DNA of 64,000 bases from Ianthella basta (Eukaryota; Porifera; Demospongiae; Verongiida; Ianthellidae). The notes below the pieces were generated by a model. It was not told the DNA's origin. It did no database searches and saw only the letters and a list, made by a program, of their open reading frames with translations. The stretch covers positions 8,305,517-8,369,516 of the forward strand of contig OZ025875.1 in the NCBI GenBank assembly GCA_964019415.1. Direction: 5' to 3'. The translations under genes and the position numbers were made by a program. Shown in pieces: positions 1 through 21,700 of the stretch (position 1 is its first letter; the number at the start of each line of letters is the position of its first letter).

Positions 1-78
1 CCCGGGGGGACTGGATATGAGACTAAACAACTTGGCACTGTACCTGCACCTGAGGATCGGAGGAACACGCCATTTTCT

Positions 79-148
79 AACCTCGTACCCAGTCCCTATT
101 TCCCTCCCGAGCGGAAGTCGGAATGGAAATAGGGATTGGGTACGAGGC
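79..148. repeat. Hairpin repeat, MITE-like
   Basis: An imperfect inverted repeat of about 25 bp per arm (arms begin CTCGTACCCAGTCCC and end GGGATTGGGTACGAG) encloses a short loop. The CTCGTACCCAG end resembles the hairpin at 18512, so both may belong to one family of small non-autonomous elements. No coding content. Confidence 0.6.
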
Positions 149-322
149 TACGCCATTTTCATGAAGCAAGGCGCCATTTTGCATTGCGGCCAGATCAAGA
201 GATGCCACGTGTACGGGTACCCTCGACTGTCTATGCTGCGATCGACTCTGTTCGGTGACTGCCGCTCACAAGTAGGACCTCATGCGTGAAGTACCCTCTA
301 CACTGTCAAGTGAGGCGCTGCG

Positions 323-535
323 ATGGACCTTGCCATGATCATCCTGACCGTCTTCTTGGGTGGCATTGTCCTCGTCTTGGCCACCCTCTGGGCACGATTT
401 GGGCCGAGCGTGAACTCTGTCCGGTCCTTCTTCCGCAAAGTGTCACCTACGTATCCGTTGGAGGAAGAACAGACAATCCCTCGAGGCCCACAGCGACCTA
501 TAGCTGCGGACAGTGATCCGTCCGAACGGGAACAG
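323..535 (+). CDS. First exon of an unidentified single-pass membrane protein
   Basis: The reading frame opens with ATG at 323 and runs 71 codons to a strong donor (GAACAG|GTGAGC, phase 0). Residues about 4-22 are a hydrophobic stretch (MIILTVFLGGIVLVLATLW) that fits a signal anchor or signal peptide, followed by a basic patch (RSFFRK) and an acidic, proline-rich tail. No family is recognised. It lies only 1.2 kb upstream of the CARD exon of NLR1, which lacks its usual first exon. The donor phase (0) does not fit that CARD acceptor (phase 1) directly, so an extra exon would be needed to join them. It has no copy elsewhere in the window, so it belongs to unique flanking DNA. The exon could also be fortuitous. 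Confidence 0.4.
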
Positions 536-938
536 GTGAGCAGTAGGAGTGTTGACACAGTACATGCTCACCGTCTCCAGTCCTGGTCGCGTGGTGGAGA
601 GGTCTGCGAGGACAGTTCTAGCCTCGCGCATCCATGCAGGGCCTATGATCAATGTGAACCGGTTTGTGGCTAGTCTCGTCCCCAGACCCTCCTTTCCAGA
701 GGAGGTATAGCGTAACCTGCCAATTATCGACCGCTTTTCGTACCTTGGGGCGTAACTTGGGCGCTGAAGGTCGCAGACACTTGATTCTTGCGGCGAACGA
801 TAGCTGAACGACCGGTTGTCCCGCTATAACTACATTCATTGCCTAAGTGCTCGCCACTTCCGTGGACCAGGTGATTGACCAGTTATCGACCAAGTGTACC
901 TATTATCGACGCACGTACAAACGCCTATACCAATTATT
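536..938. other. Unique left-flank DNA without a recognised gene
   Basis: This stretch has no counterpart in the other units, no convincing long reading frame and no repeat. It ends where the 18-bp minisatellite begins. Confidence 0.5.
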
Positions 939-1375
939 GGCGCAAGGACAACAAGCGGTGCAAGGACAACAAGCAGTGCAAGGACAACAAGCAGTGCAAG
1001 GACAACAAACGGCGCAAGGACAACAAGCGGTGCAAGGACAACAAGCGGCGCAAGGACAACAAGCAGTGCAAGGACAACAAGCGGTGCAAGGACAACAAGC
1101 GCCGCAACGACAACAAGCGGTGCAAGGACAACAAGCGGCGCAAGGACAACAAGCAGTGCAAGGACAACAAGCGGCGCAAGGACAACAAGCGGTGCAAGGA
1201 CAACAAGCGGTGCAAGGACAACAAGCGGCGCAAGGACAACAAGGAGTGCAAGGACAACAAGCGGCGCAACGACAACAAGCAATGCAAGGACAACAAGCGG
1301 TGCAAGGACAACAAGCAGTGCAACGACAACAAGCAATGCAAGGACAACAAGCGGCGCAGGGACAGCAAGCGGTGG
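939..1375 (+). repeat. 18-bp minisatellite, about 24 copies
   Basis: A tandem array of an 18-bp unit close to CAAGGACAACAAGCGGTG, with variants (GCAGTG, GCGGCG, CAACGACAAC). Because 18 is a multiple of three, all three forward frames and one or more reverse frames stay open, giving CKDNKR-, QGQQAV- and ARTTSG-type repeats. Units A, B and C carry only one or two copies of the same motif at the start of the second exon of the MAAKYIEG gene (15785, 33517, 50524), so the array is an expansion of that exon sequence. The ancestral frame is probably the KDNK one. Confidence 0.9.
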
Positions 1376-1396
1376 AGGAACTGTTACAGCAAATGA

Positions 1397-1450
1397 CACA
1401 AAGTTCTATCTCTCCAGATCAAGCAGTGGATCAGCACGCTGGAGCAGGAG
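1397..1450 (+). pseudogene. Relic of MAAKYIEG-gene exon 2 (unit 0)
   Basis: The sequence matches the exon end encoding KVLSLQIKQWISTLEQE with its donor (GAGGAG|GTATGT) seen in units A, B and C. In unit 0 an in-frame TGA at 1394-1396 lies just before it in the KDNK frame. Similarity to the other units stops about 45 bp past the donor, marking the breakpoint of a deletion that removed about 4.4 kb including exon 3, the tetraspanin and the first NLR exon. Confidence 0.6.
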
Positions 1451-1693
1451 GTATGTTTAGCACACACATCATTGCACTGCATGATGGTGGATCTTGTATG
1501 AGTTTACTTACAGTATACAGCTCATACGTATGTGTGTGTTCTGAGTGGATGATATGAAATGACAGCACATGAGGAAATGCGTGGCACATGTCCACAACTG
1601 GTCCTGTACGTATGTTTAGAGTGCATGTTGTGTTGAGAGAAGTGACTGGTGGTACTCTTGCTCTCCTGCTCTGTGCCCTTGTCTTCTCAACAG

Positions 1694-11300
<9,607 letters not shown>

Positions 11301-11760
11301 CCTCCCAAGACACACCCCATGACCTGGTAAGTTGAGCAGTGTCCCGACCTCCTCTTGTCCCTGTGCTGGTCACATGACCCAGACAGAGGTAGTGGGTGCA
11401 CACATTGATCCATTTGTCATGTGTCCTCCCATTTCATGTCCTTACAACATGTCTCTCCACTCCACAGGACTCCACTCTCCTCTCATGTCTGCACAACAAA
11501 CTGAAAGATATTTACAACTAGTGTTTTGTTCATAGTATAATTAATTACACAATTACACAATTATAACTAGTTTATTGACATGTCTGTGTGTTGTAGCTAG
11601 CTAGGGTAGGCTGTAATGTATATGTTATGTGCATATACACAGCAGCACACTTTGTATACACTTGAAGTTAATTTCAACTTATGGTCATTTGTACAGTTAG
11701 ATTTTGCAAGCAAATGTTCGAATTCTTAATTAAAGTTTGTGAATAATGGAATCAGATAGT
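11301..11760 (+). other. NLR1 3' untranslated region with a probable intron
   Basis: After the stop codon a donor (CCTG|GTAAGT, 11327) and an acceptor (CTCCACAG, ending 11467) frame a likely 3' UTR intron of about 140 bp, repeated in the other units. An ATTAAA at 11729-11734 is a possible polyadenylation signal. The region is AT-rich and has no further reading frame of note. Confidence 0.5.
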
Positions 11761-11914
11761 CGCGCATGTATATGGTCATCGAACCTGAGAAATCCGGAAA
11801 TCAATCTTTAATTTCTGTACGTACGTCGACTGGTAGTCCGCCATTTTCTAATTAACCGGAAACCGCCTTATATTTTAATTAGGGTACGTGTCCTGAGAAG
11901 ACTTCCCCGCGACA
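11760..11914 (+). promoter_or_regulatory. Candidate promoter of the NDR-kinase copy (unit A)
   Basis: Strongly conserved in all four units immediately upstream of the kinase ATG. It contains AATCCGGAAAT and AACCGGAAAC (ETS-like GGAA cores) and GCCATTTT (YY1-like). No TATA box is evident. Conservation here is no stronger than in the flanking duplicated DNA, so function is inferred from position and motifs only. Confidence 0.4.
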
Positions 11915-15099
<3,185 letters not shown>

Positions 15100-16871
15100 A
15101 TGGCTGCTAAGTACATCGAAGGAGAAGCGCAGAGAGAAAGAGCCGATTTGAGGCAACAGTTTGCAGCCAGTTTTCCACTAGACGAACTCTTGCCTACATT
15201 ACTCGTGGAGAATTCCTTACCGACTTTGAGTTTAGTCAGCTCCTCCCAACACCGCGATCTACCGTGGCGGAGAGGAATCACAGGTTCCTTGAGTATCTCG
15301 ACAAGAACCCGTCAGCCGCCAGTCTCACGCTCTCCATCCTCGCACGTCCAGAGCACCTGGACCATCGATCCTTCGAGTAGATGCTGCGAGAGCTATTTGA
15401 CGTAGAGGAACAAGAGAATGGAACGGGCGGGATTCCCAGTGCTACGCTGCAACAGGAAGGGGCGCGCGTCAGTGGCGCTAGAGAGGTGAGCACACTATGA
15501 TCACCTACCACAAGACCGGTGCAGCGCTCGGTGAATGGCTTGATGTTGAATGTTTGGTGTTGAATAAACTGTTGGTATTGTAGCTAGTGGATGGGAGGAT
15601 ACTTAGCTACAACCTGTCCTGTGTAGTTGCCCACAGTTTGTATGTAGCTACTGTCATATGCATGCGATACATAGGACAGCCCACGGGGACTTCCATATAT
15701 GGTATATGCACACGGTATTGTGGGTATTTAGGGGTTGTCATGGTTACATGTTTCGTTACGTTGTTACGTTGTCTTGTGGCACAGGGACAACAAGCGAATA
15801 AGGAGGACAAGGACAACAAACATTGGAGGGACAACAAGCAACACAAAGTTCTATCTCTCCAGATCAAGCAGTGGATCAGCACGCTGGAGCAGGAGGTATG
15901 TTTAGCACACACATCATTGCACTGCATGATGGTGGATCTTACACAGCGACCAATCACATTTGCCTTCACTTCATGGTTGAATAATGTATTCTCAGTTACT
16001 TTTGCTTTTCACATTATCTGGTTTGCCCATATCTCAATGAGTTGGTCCCAGTGAGTGACAGCCCACTGTGTTCATGTGTGTGGACTACTTGATTTAAAAT
16101 TTATATTTCCCCACAACTGTTGAAAATAGGATGTCAGTCAGTAATTCCACTTTGAGACAATACATTTCCCTTAGCTACAAAGTGTACGGACTCAGCTAAT
16201 GGCTTTGGTTGAGTAACATATCATCATTAGATTCCAATTGCTCTTGAGTGACAGCCATTTTGGAAGTTTGTGGTTGTGAACAGTTGCTCTATACAAGCAT
16301 TAGCCCATTAGTCTCGTTCCCAGTCCCCCAAAAGGTGGTCTGAAACACTTGCTCGCTATTTTGATACCGCCCTTGGGGCACTTGCCACCATCTTGGCAAG
16401 CGCCTCCATGTCTGCGATACTCAATGTAATGGCTTTATTCGCTCACCTACGTGAGTTATAGTCGGGTATTCTATCAAATGAGACCAATCTGCACTCAATT
16501 TGACCTCTTCCACTATTTCAAAAGGTGACCTGGTACAGTTTCTCAATGTCTGTTACTGCCCCTTGAGGCGATTCTGGTAAGCGCCCCAATCCTTGTGCTT
16601 CTTGCATACATGTAACGCCACATACCAAAAGTTTTCAATTAATCAGAATATCAGAGCAAATGTACCAGACCACCTTTTGGGGGGCTGGGAACGAGACTAC
16701 ACCGGAGCTGACCAATAGGGAACTGCCATTTTCATATAGCAAAATGTCATTTTCTCATTCCCAGTTCCAAATCCCGAGCCAAATCCAGACCAGCTAAAGA
16801 TTGAGGTGCCCTGGGTGAGACGGAGCTCAGTACAACTGACTAGCGACGACTTTAGAGTATTCTTCAAGGGG
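15100..16871 (+). pseudogene. MAAKYIEG gene, unit A copy, broken
   Basis: Exon 1 15100-15485, exon 2 15785-15895, exon 3 from 16765. Compared with unit B, exon 1 has lost one base after LLVEN (frameshift) and carries a TAG where B has GAG in PSFEEML. Exon 2 (37 codons, ending LQIKQWISTLEQE) is open here, unlike in B and C. Exon 3 diverges after FFKG because about 1 kb present in B and C is replaced at about 16871. Family unknown. Confidence 0.6.
16309..16699. mobile_element. MITE with TAGTCTCGTTCCCAG termini (unit A)
   Basis: Terminal inverted repeats of about 33 bp (left TAGTCTCGTTCCCAGTCCCC, right its complement) bound a 391-bp element with no reading frame. TA at each end may be the target-site duplication. 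It sits in the intron before exon 3 of the MAAKYIEG gene in all three units (34069-34449, 51068-51458), so it predates the duplications. Confidence 0.8.
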
Positions 16872-16965
16872 TGTCTCCGCAGCCAATGGTGCCACTGTCT
16901 TGTTGCCACCTGCTGGCTCACCCCATTCATGGGGTCCACTTAGCCAAGTCTTGGCTGTGGTATTA

Positions 16966-16969
<4 letters not shown>

Positions 16970-17035
<66 letters not shown>

Positions 17036-17043
17036 TGTGTGTG
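16970..17043 (+). repeat. (GT)n microsatellite before tetraspanin exon (unit A)
   Basis: GT run just upstream of the tetraspanin TM3 exon. Equivalents at 35606-35657 (B) and 52535-52654 (C). Confidence 0.95.
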
Positions 17044-17094
17044 GTGTATGTGAGTATATACCCTTATCCCCTTCCCTCCCTCCCCCTCCAATCG

Positions 17095-18073
17095 TATATG
17101 ATCCTCATTGCAATAGCCAGTATCCTCCAGGTCTCAGCTGGTAGTCTGGCTGTTAACCAAGAGGCAAACGTGAGTGAGACTCACAAGTACACATGATTAC
17201 ACCAGGCATCCCCAACTGTCACCTGTTCTCCTCATCCCTCCCTCTGTCCCCCCCTCTCCCTCCCTCTTCCCCTGTGCACGCAGCTGAGGTCCATAGTAGA
17301 CACTGAGCTGCATAGCTCCATGGTGAGCTACCAACTTCACAGCGACTTCAGAACAGCCTACGACAGCCTACATGAAAGGGTTGGTTGACTCCACCCCCTG
17401 CATCATGTGACAGGCAATGAATACACTTGACTTGATGATCCATTTGATGTTCCAGTGTTTAGCCACTAGCCACTGTCAGTGTTATCCCCTCTCATGCCCA
17501 CCACCTCCACCTCTCTCTCTACCCCTACCAGTTCCGCTGCTGTGGACCAAACTCCTCTATGAACTGGCTGGATGCGTCCAACCTCGGGATGGTCGCACCA
17601 GACAGCTGCTGCATGGTGTTCTCTCAGGGATGTGGCAACACTGGACCTCAGAGTCAATTCTACCAGCAGGTGAGTGAGCTCCTCCTCCACACCACTCCAC
17701 ATGCAGGGCTAATGGTACCTGTTAAAGAGTTGATTGAAAGCATCACATCAGTAAGTAGTAACCGTTCCTCCTCCTTTCCCCTTCCCTCCCCTCCCCTTCT
17801 GGCCCCTCCTCTCCCCTGCACTACCACTCCAGGGGTGTCTGGACATCTTGTCAATGTACCAGAGTGATCAGCTCTCCATTATCGGACCACTTGGACTCTT
17901 CAGTGGATTGTTTGGAGTGAGTAGCATGGACACTATACCCACCTCTGTCCCCTCCCCTCACACCCCTCCCTCCCCTCCCCTCCCCTCCCCCCCAGCTCCT
18001 ATGTGGTATCTTTGTCCCACTTGGTCTCGTCATCATGGTGTGTATGAACAAGGGATCATACCATCCCAATTAG
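17095..18073 (+). CDS. Tetraspanin, C-terminal half (unit A)
   Basis: Exons 17095-17169 (TM3, MILIAIASILQVSAGSLAV), 17284-17379, 17532-17669, 17833-17916 and 17996-18073 share phase 0. The large extracellular loop has the tetraspanin signature CCG, then PDSCC and a later GC, giving three possible disulfides. The last exons form TM4 (LLCGIFVPLGLVIMV) and a short basic tail ending SYHPN. TM1 and TM2 exons are not seen upstream. The acceptor of the TM3 exon reads CAATCG here but CAATCAG in B and C, so it has lost its AG. The donor of exon 2 is a weak GTTGGT. Tetraspanins organise membrane protein complexes, but this copy is probably a partial passenger. Confidence 0.75.
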
Positions 18074-18173
18074 ACATATTATACTGCATTTTATGTAGCA
18101 TGTAATTACCTTACAACTGTACAAATCCCACAGAAGCTCTATCACACAATGTAACCCATTGAACTCTACCTCT

Positions 18174-18179
<6 letters not shown>

Positions 18180-18259
<80 letters not shown>
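18180..18259 (+). repeat. (AC)n microsatellite after tetraspanin (unit A)
   Basis: Pure AC run in the tetraspanin 3' region. Equivalents at 36453-36518 (B) and 53128-53180 (C). Confidence 0.95.
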
Positions 18260-18260
<1 letters not shown>

Positions 18261-18511
18261 ATGGATATTATATAGCACAAATTATAATGTTAATGATGCT
18301 AGCTTTTCATGTGATCACTCAAAAGTGTGCATGTGCAGGAGTCAATGGGTACACTTAGACCACTGCCCAAACAATGTGCACAGCCCACAGCTGCAAGGAG
18401 CCACTAGTACTGGTGACATGCAGTGCCCATGGCCATAGCTACTGACTGGATGGTCTTATAGTGCGGCTAGCCAACAATGAAATCTCTCCACATGTGTAGC
18501 TAGCTAGTGTG

Positions 18512-18584
18512 TAGTCTCGTACCCAGACCCACTTCCGGCCGCCATTATATTGCGGGCAGAAGTGGGTCTGGGTACGAGAGACTA
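18512..18584. mobile_element. 73-bp hairpin MITE found only in unit A
   Basis: Arms TAGTCTCGTACCCAGACCCA and the complement ending GGTACGAGAGACTA enclose a loop of about 24 bp. It is flanked by near-identical CTAGCTAGTGTGTAG words, a likely target-site duplication. Units B and C have different DNA of about 120 bp at this place (GGAGTGTGTAACTCTGGCAA onward). Confidence 0.75.
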
Positions 18585-18589
18585 GCTAG

Positions 18590-18770
18590 TGTGTAGCGGC
18601 CATCTTCCGTAAGTGATGCAATACAGACGGGGTGGGGCTAGAAGAGGGGATTTCAAAGACTGACGTCACAAGGGCAGTCCTGTGCGGCCCGCCCTTTCGC
18701 TCCTGCCCTGGAGCACGGGCCCGGACAAACTGTCGATCTCCCGTAGACAGCCTTAATGCTGTGACTGCTA
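18590..18770 (+). promoter_or_regulatory. Candidate promoter of NLR2
   Basis: Immediately upstream of the MGQK start. It shows GCGGCCATCTTCCG (overlapping YY1 and ETS words), GGGGATTTCA (one base from a kappaB consensus), TGACGTCA (CRE/AP-1 type palindrome) and GC-rich CCCGCCC. The same order is kept upstream of NLR3 and NLR4. No TATA box. Motif reading only. Confidence 0.45.
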
Positions 18771-21700
18771 ATGGGTCAGAAGTGTTCGTCTTGGCGCAGG
18801 CGGCGCCGGCACCGTGGTGAGAAGGAACAACCCCTCTTAGCCGAAGCTGCCGAGACACCGCCACGAGTTGGAGAGGACGAGGAGTCCTTGTCCGCTGGGG
18901 TAGGCCAGACAGGAGGAGTACGCTCTCCACCCATCCCCTCTGTTCCCACGCATGACGATCGCTCTCCCTCTCCCAGCAAGTCTTTTACAAGTGAAAAAGA
19001 GAGGAGCGAGTCCCCGCCAGCACCCTCTGGTGCTCTGGGTACAGCATCTCAACTGAGCAGTGCTTCAGGTACGCGCGTGCGCGTGTGTGCGTGTGTGCTT
19101 CATGCCGATACAATAGAGCACACATAAACAGTGCTTCACAGACGGTCCGTATGAACTGAGCTCTGATTCTGCTCACAGACACCCACTGACCAGACCCACC
19201 TGGGCTGGTAGCTAGCTAGCTATGTGATATTATCTTGCCCACACATCATGCCCCTAGTCTCTGGTAGCGCAGTTGTTAGACTCCTGCACCACACACTGCT
19301 GGTGTGCCTAGGTCAGTGAACACACCATTGTTTACTCTTACTCTTAACCCTAACCCTATTGCTTTCAACAGTGTAACTGAGCAATTTGAAGCCGCCACAT
19401 GTCCAATGATATTCTTCATGCTTTCCGCTGTTGCCCTTATGGTATACCTAGCTAGCACAGATTACCTGCACTGTATATACGAGACTGCTAAATGTAGGGA
19501 TGACATACAAGGAGCTGCTGGGCAAGACTACTGACAGTGTACTTACATGCGCTTTGTACCAACTGACACCTCCAAACACTGATAGGTCATGTAGACAACA
19601 GATGGGCAACCTCACAAGAATGCTGTCAATTGTATTCATAGTTTTGTAGACCAATTATTGTGAGGTGTTGTGTACACATGGCAATAGGTGGATTGGGGCT
19701 CTGACAAAAGGAGAGGGTTAGTCTAGCGTGCTAGCCCCACTCCGCCTCCAGGTGCTTACTAGACTAGGAAAGGGTCCTTTGACTCTCTCAGTGGCTGCTC
19801 ATCACTGTGTGCAGCTCTGTGCAGATGGTGATACTCCAGTGTATTGTAGAGCAGCTTGTGCTTTTCCTCACTGTGCTAGCACCTCATACCAACTGACATC
19901 ATCAAACACTATCGTGATATATTATAAGTCCCTGAATCTAGCTACTTTTACTTTATAGTGTTGAGAGAAGTGACTGGTGGTACTCTTGCTCTCCTGCTCT
20001 GTGCCCTTGTCTTCTCAACTGTTACAGCTCATCCCATGAGTCCATGGAATGATGATGCATTAATCTCCCTGCGTGAGAAGCTCAAACTCCACTTACCAAT
20101 GAACACAGGACTGAGTGATAAGCTGGAGAAGGCAGCCGGTGGCTTTATGGACCACAGTGAGGCACAGACTGTCACAGAACAGCCGGGAAGAAGAGCACAG
20201 ATAGAACAAGTGATTGAAATTCTGCGAGGAAAACGAGACAAAGACTTCACTTGCTTCCTTGAAATGCTGAGAGCCACCAACAACAGTGTGTGGGCAGAGG
20301 AGCTGAGGAAGAAGGCTGAACAGTTCAAAAGAGAGTATGGTAAGTGTGTGTGGAGAGAAACAGACCAAGGTGTAGTGTGCGTTGTGGGGTCAGATGTTTA
20401 GGTTGTCAAGTAAGGCCATTTAACACGCTTGACACAAGTTGGCTCATTCTACGACTTCCTGTAAAGCTGTTGCTAGGCAACTTTAGGCTGAACTGAGCAC
20501 TCTGTGAGGTGCACCCAATCGTGATCCAACCCCGCCCACACTAGTGTGTGTGTGCTAACATGTTGGACTTGTCCTGTAAGTAAAGATGGCTCTGAATAGT
20601 CATACACTGTGACCTGTGTATGTCTCCACTTAACGATGAACTGACCGTTGTCCACACATGGGGGTGGAGCTGAGGGAATACTCATATTGTGGCCTCACCT
20701 TGTCTCTCTCAACCCCTTCACTGTAGTTGATGGAAGAGGAAGTGATGGAGGGTGGGCTACTTCAACCAGGAGAGATAAGCAAGAGGTGAGCCTGCTTGAA
20801 ATATGAGGCATAGTTGGGTGTGGTATAAAACTGACAGGAAAGTCCCAACAGATGTGCATTTTGTCATCACACAGCCACTGCTGAGCCTACCCACTCGTCA
20901 GTCATTGATGTATGCATGTATCCATGGCAGCAGAGTATAGGGAAGGGGTTTCCAAGGTCTTGATTAATAGGACTTCCTGCAGGAAATCCTTTTGAAATTG
21001 AATGGCAGCAAATGAACCATGCCAAGTGTACAGAGCTGTACCAGAGGATGGCGTATAGTGCAGCTACTGGCATTTAGTGCTGCATGGTCACACTACATTG
21101 AAAATGACAACGTTAACAGCACAGTTGGGTAATGTTAACGTCGATGTGACGAGTCAGTCACACCTGAGTGAAAATGGCGGATTTTGTTCCTTAGTGCACC
21201 ATCTGTTTTCTTGTTTAAAGCTTTGCATTCGGGGATTTCGGCAAGTGAAGAAATGGACGTCGTAGCCTCAGAAAGCTACTTCTCCACAGAAGGAGCCTGC
21301 GTAGGAACTGCGCATGACTAAGTGTGTCACTGTAACGTTGATGTTGCTGTGACTGCAGCCTTAGAGATAAAATACAGGAAATGCTCTCAGTTGATTTGAC
21401 ATGCCAGGATGACCTTAGCTTCCTGAATGTTCACCTTGCATAAGGTAGCCATTTTGTTGTTGTACCACTCCTATAGTAGGGAGCAGTGATCAAGTGCTGC
21501 TGAAGTCTCTTTCAGTCCTTTCATGTCTGCACTTAGCCACAAAGGACACAATACAGCTTGTGATCCCTCCTTCATGAATTGCTGTAGTGTGTCATGTTTC
21601 TGGGGAGTTGTCCAGAGTGAATCCTTATAGTGTTCCAATTGGTGTGTACATGTTTGTGGCTGTGCATGCATTGCATGTTCATGTGTTTGGACACCATCTG

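Noticed and set aside
939-1375. CRISPR array
   Set aside because: The repeats are directly contiguous 18-mers without spacers, in a eukaryotic exon context.
19257-19330. Functional tRNA gene
   Set aside because: Only the A-box half resembles a tRNA; no B box or acceptor stem pairing was seen.
19330-19362. Telomere-like CTTAACCCTAACCC
   Set aside because: Only two imperfect units, inside an intron and repeated in each block.
19958-20027. Apparent signal peptide (LREVTGGTLALLLCALVF) before the CARD
   Set aside because: It is the pyrimidine-rich end of the intron. The CARD exon begins at the acceptor (TTACAG or CAACAG) in all four NLRs, and only that start agrees in phase with the MGQK exon.
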